64,000 bases of DNA from BOG-908 sp965199235 (GCA_965199235.1 CBDAQU010000002.1:2418001-2482000); one strand, 5' to 3'. Shown: positions 44,484-52,652, counted from the stretch's first letter. Program-made: numbers and translations. Notes: generated by a model not told the origin, from the sequence alone.

Positions 44484-44978
44484 ATGCCGTTGAACGATGG
44501 CCGCACGATGTCGATCAGCAAGCCGTTTCCCCGCATGCCCCTGCTGGGTGCGGCGATGCTGGTCGCCTTCGCCCTCTGCGTCGCGTCCTATGGGCGATAC
44601 GCCGGGCTGGGCCTGCCGGCCAAGCCAGGGACCGCCAACGTCGAGCGCAACCTGCGCTTTGCCGACCGTGCCGATGGCGCGGTGATCGTCAGCCTGGCCG
44701 ATACCGGACAGGTGCTGGACGTGATGACCGGCCAGAACGGCTTCCTGCGCGGCACGCTGCGCGGCTTCGCCCGCACCCGCCGCGCCTACGGTGTCGGGTC
44801 CGAGCCGCCGATGCACCTGGCCGGCTACCCCAACGGCCAGCTCATCCTGACCGACCCCAGCACCGGCCGCCTGGTGGAGCTGGAGGCGTTCGGTTCGGAG
44901 AACGAGGCGGTGTTCGTGCGCCTGCTGACCATGCCGCCCCGCACGCGGACCGCCAGTGTCGGACAGGCGCGCGGCTGA
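44484..44978 (+). CDS. puhC: Photosynthetic complex assembly protein PuhC
   Basis: 164 residues from ATG 44484, with AGGAGAG seven bases upstream. One transmembrane helix (PLLGAAMLVAFALCVASYG) is followed by a soluble domain starting ERNLRFADRADGAVIV, with the conserved LADTGQVLDVMTGQNGFLRG. It assists LH1 and reaction centre assembly from the periplasmic side. The stop overlaps the next ATG. Confidence 0.92.
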   Translation: MPLNDGRTMSISKPFPRMPLLGAAMLVAFALCVASYGRYAGLGLPAKPGTANVERNLRFADRADGAVIVSLADTGQVLDVMTGQNGFLRGTLRGFARTRRAYGVGSEPPMHLAGYPNGQLILTDPSTGRLVELEAFGSENEAVFVRLLTMPPRTRTASVGQARG

Positions 44979-45283
44979 TGGCCGGTGCGGTCGCCATCGA
45001 ATGCGACGTCGACCTGGAACGCACCAGCGACAGTTTTCACGCCTATGCCGTGCCCGACGGCATCGACATCCGGCCGGGCGACGTGGTGCAGGTGCACGGC
45101 CTGCCGGACCGCCTGCGGTTCGGCGAGAACCGCCGGTTCCGGGCGCAGGCGACGGTGAAACGCGCCGGACCGCTGAGAAGGGCCTGGACAGAGTTTTGCG
45201 GCATGTTTGAATTGACCACCCTCTACGAAGTCGGCTTCGCGCCGGCCGAGGAACTGGTTCTGCGCCCGAGGAACACGCCATGA
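44978..45283 (+). CDS. Conserved PGC protein of unknown function, about 101 aa
   Basis: 101 residues, ATG overlapping the puhC stop (TGATG) and stop overlapping the acsF start (ATGA). A soluble alpha/beta protein: IECDVDLERTSDSFHAY then IRPGDVVQVHGLPDRLRFGE, with a basic, Arg-rich middle (FGENRRFRAQATVKRAGPLR). No signal peptide or membrane segment. Genes of this size sit in the same puhC-to-acsF interval in other purple-bacterial PGCs and have no assigned activity. The arrangement suggests a role with AcsF, perhaps in cyclase function, but that is inference. Confidence 0.8.
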   Translation: MAGAVAIECDVDLERTSDSFHAYAVPDGIDIRPGDVVQVHGLPDRLRFGENRRFRAQATVKRAGPLRRAWTEFCGMFELTTLYEVGFAPAEELVLRPRNTP

Positions 45284-46410
45284 ACGCAATCACCGCTGCC
45301 GAGAAACGCGCCCCCTTCGGCGCAGCCGGCAAACGCGCATCCTCCGGCGCAGCCGGCAAACGCGCATCCGGTCCGAACGACAGCACGCTCTACGCCCAGC
45401 AGGACACGGTGCTCAGCCCGCGCTTCTACACCACCGATTTCGAGGCGATGAGCCGCGTCGACGTCAGCGGCGTGCGCGCCGAGTGGGACGCGCTGATCGC
45501 CGAGCTCCGCGCCGACGACAACCGAAACCATTTCGTGCAGACCGAGGTGTTCAAGCAGGACTTCTCTGCCATGCCCCCGGCGCTGCGGAAAGAATTCCTC
45601 GAATTCCTCGTCAGCTCCGTCACCGCGGAGTTCTCCGGCTGCGTGCTCTACGCGGAAATCAAGAAGCGCATCCCCGAAGGCGACATCCACGACCTGTTCG
45701 CCTTCATGGCGCGAGACGAAGCCCGCCACGCCGCCTTCATCAACGAGACGCTGAAGGATTTCGACGTCGGCGTGGACCTCAGCTTTCTCACCAAAGCGAA
45801 GAAATACACCTATTTCCGGCCTAAATTCGTGTTCTACGCCACCTACCTCTCCGAAAAGATCGGCTACGCCCGCTACATCACCATCTTCCGCCACCTGCAG
45901 CGCAACCCCGACCGGGTGATCCACCCGATCTTCAACTGGTTCGAGCAGTGGTGCGGCGACGAGTTCCGCCACGGCGAGGCGTTCGCGCTGCTGATGCGCT
46001 CGGACCCGAAACTGCTGTCCGGCCTCAACCGCCTGTGGATACGCTTCTTCCAGCTCGCCGTATTCGCCACCATGTATGTGCGCGACCACGCCCGCCCGGT
46101 GTTCCACGAAGCGCTCGGCGTCGACCCGACGGAATACGACATGCAGGTGTTCCGCATCACCACCGAGATCTGCCGGCAGGTGTTTCCCGTCACGCTCGAC
46201 CTCGACAACCCGGCTTTCGCGCGCGGCCTGGAAGCCATGCGCCGCATCACCGAGGGCCAGGCCCGCGCGCGCGCAGAGGGCGGCTTGGCCGGCAAGGTCA
46301 AGGGCCTGGCACTGACGGCCCGCGCCGGCGTCACCTTCGTGCGCATGTTCCTGCTGCCGGCGCGCAGCGCGGCGCTGCCGGGCCAGGTGCGCCTGGCACC
46401 CTCCTGGTAG
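45280..46410 (+). CDS. acsF: Oxygen-dependent Mg-protoporphyrin IX monomethyl ester cyclase
   Basis: 376 residues. Diiron ligands are seen as TAEFSGCVLYAEIKKR, MARDEARHAAF and CGDEFRHGEAF. The enzyme closes ring E using oxygen, so this organism makes bacteriochlorophyll under oxic or microoxic conditions. The N-terminal 30 residues hold a 27-bp tandem duplication (GAAGKRAS repeated) absent from typical AcsF. It starts within the stop of the upstream unknown gene. An anaerobic BchE is not in the window. Confidence 0.96.
   Translation: MNAITAAEKRAPFGAAGKRASSGAAGKRASGPNDSTLYAQQDTVLSPRFYTTDFEAMSRVDVSGVRAEWDALIAELRADDNRNHFVQTEVFKQDFSAMPPALRKEFLEFLVSSVTAEFSGCVLYAEIKKRIPEGDIHDLFAFMARDEARHAAFINETLKDFDVGVDLSFLTKAKKYTYFRPKFVFYATYLSEKIGYARYITIFRHLQRNPDRVIHPIFNWFEQWCGDEFRHGEAFALLMRSDPKLLSGLNRLWIRFFQLAVFATMYVRDHARPVFHEALGVDPTEYDMQVFRITTEICRQVFPVTLDLDNPAFARGLEAMRRITEGQARARAEGGLAGKVKGLALTARAGVTFVRMFLLPARSAALPGQVRLAPSW
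45316..45369. repeat. 27-bp tandem repeat, two units, at the acsF N-terminus
   Basis: The unit (T/C)(T/C)CGGCGCAGCCGGCAAACG plus GCATCC is duplicated in frame, encoding (F/S)GAAGKRAS twice. A degenerate third copy (AAEKRAPF region) precedes it. The acsF core starts after residue 35. Confidence 0.85.
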
Positions 46411-46423
46411 CGCCGGAGCCGGC

Positions 46424-47242
46424 ATGCCGTCCTGGACCACCCCTGCGCTCTACTGCCTGTTCGTCTGGTGGTTTTCCACCGGCCTCATCGTGTTCCTCAA
46501 CAACCTGCCGTCCCGCACCTTCCGCTGGAGTTTCGCCGCCTGCACGGCACTGGCCGCCGTCGCCTTCTACCGCCTGGCCGCCGTGGGCCACGACCACAGC
46601 GTCGCCGGCGCCTATGCCGCCTTTACCTACGGCGTGCTGGTCTGGGGCTGGCACGAGATGGCGTTCTTCATGGGCTTCCTCACCGGCCCACGAAAAATCG
46701 CCTGCCCGCATGACTGCCACGGCTGGCGCCATTTCCGCCACGGCGTGGAGGCCTGCATCGACCACGAGCTCGCCATCCTGGCGACCGGGATCGCCGTCGT
46801 CTGGGCAGATTGGGGTGCGCCCAACCAGATCGGCATGTGGACGTTCCTGGCGCTGTGGGGCATGCGGCTGAGCGCCAAGCTGAACGTGTTCCTGGGCGTG
46901 CTGAACCTGGGCGAGACGTTCCTGCCGGCCCATCTGATCTACCTGCTCAGCTTCATGCTCCGCCGCCGGATGAACTGGCTGATGCCCGTCTCGCTCGCCA
47001 CCGGCGCGCTACTGGCCGGCCTGCTCGCGCACCGCGCCATCGCCCCCGGCGCCACCGCCTTCCAGCAGGCGGGCCTGGTGTTCCTGACCACCATGCTGGC
47101 GCTCGCCGTGCTGGAGCACGCCATGCTGGTGACGCCGCTCCCCTTTGCCGCCCTGTGGTCCTGGTGGCTTCTCCGCAAGGCCGTGCCGAAGCCCTCTGGC
47201 GTCAAGAACGCCGCTCCGACCTTCGTCTATGCAGGACCCTGA
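46424..47242 (+). CDS. puhE: Photosynthetic complex assembly protein PuhE
   Basis: 272 residues, about seven predicted membrane helices. Typical DUF3623 segments are WWFSTGLIVFLNNLPSRTF, WGWHEMAFFMGFLTGP and LNVFLGVLNLGETFLPAHL. The exact role is unclear; it affects levels of photosynthetic complexes in Rhodobacter capsulatus. It lies 13 bases after acsF and 38 before hemA. Confidence 0.94.
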   Translation: MPSWTTPALYCLFVWWFSTGLIVFLNNLPSRTFRWSFAACTALAAVAFYRLAAVGHDHSVAGAYAAFTYGVLVWGWHEMAFFMGFLTGPRKIACPHDCHGWRHFRHGVEACIDHELAILATGIAVVWADWGAPNQIGMWTFLALWGMRLSAKLNVFLGVLNLGETFLPAHLIYLLSFMLRRRMNWLMPVSLATGALLAGLLAHRAIAPGATAFQQAGLVFLTTMLALAVLEHAMLVTPLPFAALWSWWLLRKAVPKPSGVKNAAPTFVYAGP

Positions 47243-47280
47243 GCAGGGCCAATTACACTGCAACACCAACGGGGACTGCC

Positions 47281-48504
47281 ATGAACTACGAAGACTTCTT
47301 CAAGCGCGAGCTGGACACGCTGCGCACCCAGGGCAACTACCGCGTTTTCGCCAACCTGCAGCGCCAGCCAGGCAGTTTCCCGCGCGTCATGCACAAGCGG
47401 GCCGGCGCGCTGGAGGGCGCCCGCGACCAGGTGACGGTGTGGTGCAGCAACGACTACCTGGGCATGGGCCAGAACCGGGTGGTGCTGGAAGCCATGCACG
47501 AGGCGCTCGACAATTGCGGCGCCGGCGCCGGCGGCACGCGCAACATCGCCGGCACCAACCACTATCACGTGCTGCTGGAGGAGGAGCTGGCCGACCTGCA
47601 CGGCAAGGATGGGGCACTGCTGTTCAACTCCGGCTACATGTCCAACTGGGCGGCGATCGGCACGCTGGCCGCCCGCCTCGCCGGCTGCGTCGTGCTCTCT
47701 GACGCGAAGAACCACGCCAGCATGATCGAGGGCGCACGGCACAGCCGCGCCCGCATCGAGGTGTTCGGCCATAACGACCCCGCCGACCTCGACCGCAGGC
47801 TCGCGGCCCTCGATCCCGCGTTGCCCAAGCTGGTCATGTTCGAGAGCATCTACTCGATGGACGGCGACATCGCGCCCATCGCCGAGATCTGCGACGTGGC
47901 GGAGCGCCACAACGCGCTCACCTATCTCGACGAGGTGCACGCCGTCGGCCTCTACGGCCCGCGTGGCGGCGGCATCGCCGAAAGCCGAGGCATCATGCAC
48001 CGCGTCGACGTGATCGAGGGCACGCTCGCCAAGGGCTACGGCGTGATCGGCGGCTACATCACCGGATCGGCCAGCCTGATCGACTACGTGCGCAGCTTTG
48101 CGTCCGGCTTCATCTTCACCACCGCACTCCCCCCCGCCGTCGCCGCAGGCGCGCTCGCCAGCATACGCCACCTCAAGGGCAGCGACACGGAACGTCGCGA
48201 ACAGCAGCGCTTGGTCGCCCTGCTGCGCAAAGAGCTGGACGCCGCCGGCGTGCCGCACGCGCACAACCCCAGCCACATCGTGCCCGTCATGGTCGGCGAC
48301 GCCACCCTATGCAAGCAGATCAGCGACACCCTGCTGGAGCACCACGGCATCTACGTGCAGCCGATCAACTACCCCACCGTCCCCCACGGCACCGAACGCC
48401 TGCGCATCACCCCCTCGCCGATGCACACCGACGCCGACGTGGACCACCTCGTCGGCGCCCTTTCCACCATCTGGTCCCAACTCAGCCTCGCCCGCGCCGC
48501 GTAG
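47281..48504 (+). CDS. hemA: 5-aminolevulinate synthase
   Basis: 407 residues from ATG 47281. The PLP enzyme fold shows the glycine-rich GGTRNIAGTNHYH, the Asp in YLDEVHAVGLYG and the Schiff-base Lys in GTLAKGYGV. It joins glycine and succinyl-CoA to make 5-aminolevulinate, the entry to tetrapyrroles. The position at the end of the puh-acsF unit places the first step of pigment synthesis under PGC control. There may be another copy elsewhere, which I cannot see. Confidence 0.95.
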   Translation: MNYEDFFKRELDTLRTQGNYRVFANLQRQPGSFPRVMHKRAGALEGARDQVTVWCSNDYLGMGQNRVVLEAMHEALDNCGAGAGGTRNIAGTNHYHVLLEEELADLHGKDGALLFNSGYMSNWAAIGTLAARLAGCVVLSDAKNHASMIEGARHSRARIEVFGHNDPADLDRRLAALDPALPKLVMFESIYSMDGDIAPIAEICDVAERHNALTYLDEVHAVGLYGPRGGGIAESRGIMHRVDVIEGTLAKGYGVIGGYITGSASLIDYVRSFASGFIFTTALPPAVAAGALASIRHLKGSDTERREQQRLVALLRKELDAAGVPHAHNPSHIVPVMVGDATLCKQISDTLLEHHGIYVQPINYPTVPHGTERLRITPSPMHTDADVDHLVGALSTIWSQLSLARAA

Positions 48505-48627
48505 AGCACCAGTTCGGGGATCGTTCGGTCGCAAGCCTCGCCCTTGTCAAAACCGCGGGCCGGGTGATGTGTTAGGCTACCGCAATCAACGCGGCGGGCC
48601 GACGCGCCGCCCAAGGGAGATCGAGCC

Positions 48628-48897
48628 ATGCACGACCTGAACCAGGGATCACGCCGCCGCTTCCTGCGTAACGGCCTTACCATCCTGGCCGGCGGAGTGC
48701 TGGCCACAGCCGCCCGAGCCCAGGACAGCGGGGACAGCAAGGTTGAGCAGAGCGTGGTCCAGTACCAGACCTCGCCCAAGGACGGCGCGAAGTGCAGCGG
48801 CTGCGTGAACTTCGTCGCTCCGAACGCCTGTAAGGTCGTCGCAGGCAACATCAGCCCTGAAGGCTGGTGCGTCGCCTACGCACCGAAGGGCTCGTAG
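48628..48897 (+). CDS. hip: High-potential iron-sulfur protein (HiPIP), Tat-exported
   Basis: 89 residues. The twin-arginine signal RRRFLRNG precedes the export cleavage near ARAQDS. Four cluster Cys are at 56, 59, 68 and 81 (KCSGC, ACKV, EGWCVAY), the HiPIP pattern. The periplasmic [4Fe-4S] protein reduces the reaction-centre-bound cytochrome in cyclic electron flow. It is convergent with pufC, its probable partner. The preceding 123 bases contain a GC-rich hairpin but no obvious gene. Confidence 0.93.
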   Translation: MHDLNQGSRRRFLRNGLTILAGGVLATAARAQDSGDSKVEQSVVQYQTSPKDGAKCSGCVNFVAPNACKVVAGNISPEGWCVAYAPKGS

Positions 48898-48906
48898 CCT
48901 AAACAA

Positions 48907-48945
48907 GCGGGAGGGGCGGGACGGTGCACGTCCCACCCCTTCCGC
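48907..48945. terminator. Bidirectional-looking terminator between HiPIP and pufC
   Basis: A 17-bp stem, GCGGGAGGGGCGGGACG paired with CGTCCCACCCCTTCCGC, around a 5-base loop, with one mismatch and one wobble pair. It sits in the 59-base gap between two convergent genes, the natural place for a terminator of both units. No T-run follows on either side. Confidence 0.6.
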
Positions 48946-48956
48946 TCAGAAGCGGC

Positions 48957-50123
48957 TCAATGCGGCGTGCTGTCGTGCGGCGTCGTGTCGTCCGGCACCA
49001 CCGGCATGGGCTTCTCGGTGGGCGACGCCGCGACTCCAGGCACCGGAGCCACGGCCTGGACCGGCGCCTCCACTTTCGCCTCCTCCACGTAGGGCTTGGC
49101 CAACTCCGGAAACGTCTTGAGCATGCTGACGCCATACAGCGGCTTGTAGATGCCCTGGTGGCAGGTGGCGCAGTTAACCTTCGGGCTGTCGCCGAGCTGA
49201 CCCTTGCGATAGGCCGGGAACACGCTGGTCAGCGAATCCAGGTAGGCGTTGTTGATGTCGCGCACCATTCTTATGCCGTACCAGGCGTTCACCCGCGCGG
49301 GCGAGCTTTGCGACCAGTCGCCGAAAGCGCGCGTGTTGTGGCAGTAGGTGCAGTTCACGCCGAGCGACTGCGAGAAGTGGATCATCAGCGCGTAGGTCCA
49401 CTCCGTCTCCTTGATCGACGCCCTGTTACCGCTCGGCAGGGCGGTCGCCCCCTGCTCACGGATGTTCTCCGCATGCTCCAGGAACGGCGTGAACGGGTCG
49501 TAGGGCAGGGAGCTGTCGTTCAGCAGGGCCGTCGGGTGGGCCATGCCGGTCTGGCTTTCCGCAATCCCCTGCGCGCTCTCCGGGCCGGGGTTCTGGAACC
49601 AGATGTTCTTCGGCACCGGATTGCCGCCGTGGCAGGTGTAGCAGGTGACGCCCACATTCTGCACATGGCTTTGCCAGTTGCCGTTGATGTTCTGCGTCAT
49701 CTGGATCATGCGGCGGGCCACCACTTTCGTGTAGAGCCCGTCCCACGCCATGTTGGCGACGTTGTGGCAGTATGAGCACCCCTGTTTCGGCGCCACCCAG
49801 TTGGTGATGCTGACCATCAGCCTGGTGAACTGCCCCACGCTGAGGTTGCGCAGCACCTGCACGTTCTTGTAGGCGACCGCCGCCTTCACGCCGGCCGGGC
49901 TGGCAGGCGGCAGGCTGCGCGGTATCTTCGATTGCAGCTGCAGCGCCGCCAGCGTGGCCGGGTTGTAGATCTGGTCCATCGCCGTGCCGCGGAACCCGCG
50001 CTGCACGGCCACGACCGGCGGCCGCTCCATACCCAGCAACGTGGTGACGCCGAACAGCGTGCCGGCCGCGACGCCGACGAGGATCGTGCCGTAGAGGATG
50101 CCCGACTTGATTGGGTCGCTCAT
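48957..50123 (-). CDS. pufC: Reaction-centre tetraheme cytochrome c subunit
   Basis: 388 residues from ATG 50123. Four CXXCH heme sites are at residues 116-120, 161-165, 258-262 and 318-322 (CSYCH, CYTCH, CTYCH, CATCH). The N-terminus (SGILYGTILVGVAAGTLFGV) is a membrane helix with no lipobox Cys, so anchoring by an uncleaved helix rather than lipid is likely. The C-terminal tail is Pro/Ala/Glu-rich. It donates electrons to the special pair. The ATG overlaps the pufM stop. Confidence 0.95.
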   Translation of the reverse strand: MSDPIKSGILYGTILVGVAAGTLFGVTTLLGMERPPVVAVQRGFRGTAMDQIYNPATLAALQLQSKIPRSLPPASPAGVKAAVAYKNVQVLRNLSVGQFTRLMVSITNWVAPKQGCSYCHNVANMAWDGLYTKVVARRMIQMTQNINGNWQSHVQNVGVTCYTCHGGNPVPKNIWFQNPGPESAQGIAESQTGMAHPTALLNDSSLPYDPFTPFLEHAENIREQGATALPSGNRASIKETEWTYALMIHFSQSLGVNCTYCHNTRAFGDWSQSSPARVNAWYGIRMVRDINNAYLDSLTSVFPAYRKGQLGDSPKVNCATCHQGIYKPLYGVSMLKTFPELAKPYVEEAKVEAPVQAVAPVPGVAASPTEKPMPVVPDDTTPHDSTPH

Positions 50124-51100
50124 CGTGGTGCTCCCGGAAGGGTCGAAGGATCGATCACCGTGCCCCAGGTGGCGGGATAGACCGGCACCAACCCGTGATG
50201 CTGGCCCCAGATGAACCAGTTGTCCACGGCCGTGCCGCTCAGCAGGATTCCGATGCCGCCCGTAAGTGGGCAGAGCACGGCGAACCACCAGGCCCAGCGA
50301 TGAATGCTTTCGGCGCTGGCGCAGAACCCCATCGTCCAGCGCCAGAACAGCCCGCCACGCTCGAACGCCGTGCCGCGGTCGACGATCTGCTCCAGCTCGC
50401 GCTCCGCACCGTAGCGGCTGGTGGCCAGTATGGTGGCGCCGTGCATGGCGAACAGCAGCGTGGAGCCGTAGAGGAACACGATCGAGAGCATGTGGAACGG
50501 GTTGTAGAACAGGTTGCCGTAGCGGAGCGAGAACGCCGCCGTCCAGTCCAGATGCGGGAAGATGCCGAACGGCACCGCTTCGGCCCATGATCCCATCAGC
50601 AGCGGCCTGATGAAACCCAGCACCAGGTACAGCCAGATGGCGGCGGCAAATGCCCAGGCGGTGTGTGACCCGAGGCCAAGCGCGCGCGCCCGCAAATACA
50701 CGCGCGTCCACCACAGCAGAATGGACGCGGTCAGGAAGAACCCCGCCATGATCCACCATCCGCCCTGCGCCAGAGGCGGGATGTGCAGGCCGTAAGCGGG
50801 GGCAGGGGGCTCCAGCGCCAGCCATGGCAGTTGCCGTAAGAACTGCACCGGGTCCCAGTTCACCGACGCCCACATGTTCAGCCCGATGATCTCGAAGGCG
50901 ATGAACCCGCAGATCAGCGAGGCGATGCCGCTGACGCCGAGATAGATCGGGCCGACCTGCGCATCGCCCAGCCGCCCGAATAGATGGTTGAACCCCGGCG
51001 CCGTGCTGCGCGAGAAAGCGCTGCGCGCCTCCATAGGCGTCCCCGCGTAGATCGGCCCACGCACCTGCACGCGGGTAAAAATGTTTTGGTATTGCGCCAT
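50120..51100 (-). CDS. pufM: Photosynthetic reaction centre M subunit
   Basis: 326 residues, five transmembrane helices. The special-pair ligand His is in NPFHMLSIVF, the iron ligand His in FAMHGATIL and the second in SIHRWAWWFA, and the Glu ligand is in the helix D-E loop. The N-terminus MAQYQNIFTRVQVRGP is typical. It binds half of the special pair and QA. It overlaps pufC by four bases and follows pufL with a 60-base gap. Confidence 0.97.
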   Translation of the reverse strand: MAQYQNIFTRVQVRGPIYAGTPMEARSAFSRSTAPGFNHLFGRLGDAQVGPIYLGVSGIASLICGFIAFEIIGLNMWASVNWDPVQFLRQLPWLALEPPAPAYGLHIPPLAQGGWWIMAGFFLTASILLWWTRVYLRARALGLGSHTAWAFAAAIWLYLVLGFIRPLLMGSWAEAVPFGIFPHLDWTAAFSLRYGNLFYNPFHMLSIVFLYGSTLLFAMHGATILATSRYGAERELEQIVDRGTAFERGGLFWRWTMGFCASAESIHRWAWWFAVLCPLTGGIGILLSGTAVDNWFIWGQHHGLVPVYPATWGTVIDPSTLPGAPR

Positions 51101-51160
51101 GACCGCGTGTCCTCTTTATGGACTTAGGTTTCGTCGACTTCCTCGATGGCGGCCCGGGAG

Positions 51161-51985
51161 CTACCTCCAGATTGGCAGGTTGAGCCACCACCCCCACCAC
51201 GACGGCCATCCCCCCGTCCAGAACGGGCCGCTGATGATGATGCACACGGCACTCCAGAAACCCGCTGACAGCGCAAGGAACAGTCCAAGCCGGTGGATGC
51301 CGAGCGTGCCGATCGAGTAGCCGATGATGTCGCGGAAGAACGTGTTCTCGTGCTCCGCCGTCTTCATGCTCTCGCCCTTGGCCGGGTTGGCGGCCGAGAG
51401 CACCAGCGAGCCGTGCAGGGAAAGCGCAAGCGTGGTGGTGAAGAAGAACGTCACCGCCAGCATGTGCGCAGGGTTGTAGTGGAAATGCAGGTATTGGTAG
51501 CCGGTGTTGGACACCCAATCGAGGTGGCTCAGGATACCGTAGGGAAACCCGTAGCCCCAGGCGCCCATCAGCAACGGACGGATCACCTCCAGGGAGACGT
51601 AGGCGAAGATCGCCACGCTGAACGCGAACGGCACGTGGTATCCCATGCCGAGCTTGCGCGATATCTCCACCTGGCGCAGCGCCCATGAACAGAACGCGCC
51701 GATGGCGCAGATCGTGATCGCCTGCCACAGCCCGCCTTCCTTGATCGGGGCGAAGGCCAGGCCGTAGCTGAGGTCGGGCGGCGCGATGTTGATACGCCAC
51801 ACGTTGAAGGTGTGGCTGAGCACCGCGCCATACAGGATCAGCAACGTTCCCAGTAGGGAGAAGAACACGGTGGTGACGCCGAAGAATCCGACATAGAACG
51901 GACCCCACCAGAAGTCGAACAGGTCCCCACCAACCAGGGTGCCGCCGCGCACGCGGTACTTCCCCTCGAAACTCAGCATCGCCAT
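51161..51985 (-). CDS. pufL: Photosynthetic reaction centre L subunit
   Basis: 274 residues. Start MAMLSFEGKYRVRGGTLVGG with AGGAGGGTCATGCG just upstream. The special-pair ligand His is in PAHMLAVTF. His in FHYNPAH (position equivalent to L168) is retained, unlike the Glu of Acidiphilium. Iron ligands are in SLHGSLVL and GIHRLGLF. The C-terminus is GWWLNLPIWR. A stem-loop lies between pufA and this gene. Confidence 0.97.
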   Translation of the reverse strand: MAMLSFEGKYRVRGGTLVGGDLFDFWWGPFYVGFFGVTTVFFSLLGTLLILYGAVLSHTFNVWRINIAPPDLSYGLAFAPIKEGGLWQAITICAIGAFCSWALRQVEISRKLGMGYHVPFAFSVAIFAYVSLEVIRPLLMGAWGYGFPYGILSHLDWVSNTGYQYLHFHYNPAHMLAVTFFFTTTLALSLHGSLVLSAANPAKGESMKTAEHENTFFRDIIGYSIGTLGIHRLGLFLALSAGFWSAVCIIISGPFWTGGWPSWWGWWLNLPIWR

Positions 51986-52020
51986 CGCATGACCCTCCTG
52001 GGCGTCCGCACTCGGATTGT

Positions 52021-52048
52021 GGCGGCGGACGGTCCGTGAACCGCCGCC
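52021..52048. promoter_or_regulatory. pufA-pufL intercistronic stem-loop
   Basis: GGCGGCGG (52021-52028) pairs with CCGCCGCC (52041-52048) around a loop that holds ACGG/CCGT. It lies between the LH1 genes and pufL on the puf transcript. In Rhodobacter a stem-loop at this place stabilises the pufBA mRNA segment and raises LH1 over reaction-centre subunits; the same use here is inferred from position. Confidence 0.6.
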
Positions 52049-52060
52049 GCCGCTGTAAGA

Positions 52061-52246
52061 CTATTTTGTTCCCGAAGGCAGAGGCGCGAGTTGCTGCGCG
52101 ACCATGCCGTGATGCGGGCCCTCAAGCCAGTTGAAACGGTCCGTGCTCAGCAGGATGAAGTGGATCAGCAGAGCGAGCACGAACAGGAAGATCGACAGCG
52201 CGACCAGGACGCGGCGCGGATCGAACAGCAGCCAGATGCGAAACAT
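52061..52246 (-). CDS. pufA: Light-harvesting 1 alpha polypeptide
   Basis: 61 residues. N-terminal FRIWLLFDPRRVLVAL and the single helix with the bacteriochlorophyll ligand His29 (LLIHFILLSTDRFNW) are typical of LH1 alpha. The C-terminal periplasmic tail is short (LEGPHHGMVAQQLAPLPSGT). It lies 16 bases downstream of pufB. Confidence 0.96.
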   Translation of the reverse strand: MFRIWLLFDPRRVLVALSIFLFVLALLIHFILLSTDRFNWLEGPHHGMVAQQLAPLPSGTK

Positions 52247-52262
52247 CTTCTTGCTTCCCCCC

Positions 52263-52496
52263 TTAGCCGAGCAGCGATTTCGCTGCGAACAGCGCGTGCT
52301 GCGCGCCGTCCAGCATGCCCGTCGTGTAGCCGTTCGGCCCAGGCAGCCAAGGCCTCCACTGCCACACCAGGAAGTGCGCGACGATGGCAACAACCACGAA
52401 GCCGATGAAGCTGGTCAGGAATATGCTGTGGAACTCCTTGGCCTCGGTCTCCGTCAGCCCTGACGCTGCAACGGGCCGTCTAGTGACGTCCGACAT
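52263..52496 (-). CDS. pufB: Light-harvesting 1 beta polypeptide
   Basis: 77 residues. TETEAKEFHSIFLTSF, the ligand His41 and the WQWRPWLP motif mark LH1 beta. The tail from residue 51 (LPGPNGYTTGMLDGAQHALF onward) is about 25 residues longer than the usual LH1 beta, which ends near the RPW motif. It is first in the pufBALMC unit. The 156 bases up to bchZ hold no PufQ-like frame. Confidence 0.95.
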   Translation of the reverse strand: MSDVTRRPVAASGLTETEAKEFHSIFLTSFIGFVVVAIVAHFLVWQWRPWLPGPNGYTTGMLDGAQHALFAAKSLLG

Positions 52497-52652
52497 ACTG
52501 TGTACCTCCGTCCATTGCCGCGCTGGTCCCGCGCGGCCGGGAACCCTGTGGCCCACCGCCGGCAGGGCTGGTCTCCGCCCGGCACCGCCGGTCGGTTGGC
52601 TGGGAACGGGAAGGCAGCGCCTCGACCCGGTCCAAATCTTTGGTCCCGCCCG

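Noticed and set aside
48957..51908. A 983-codon frame that appears to fuse PufC with a long upstream product on the minus strand
   Set aside because: Only the last 388 codons are PufC. The rest is the pufM and pufL region read in the wrong frame, and real PufM and PufL occupy it.
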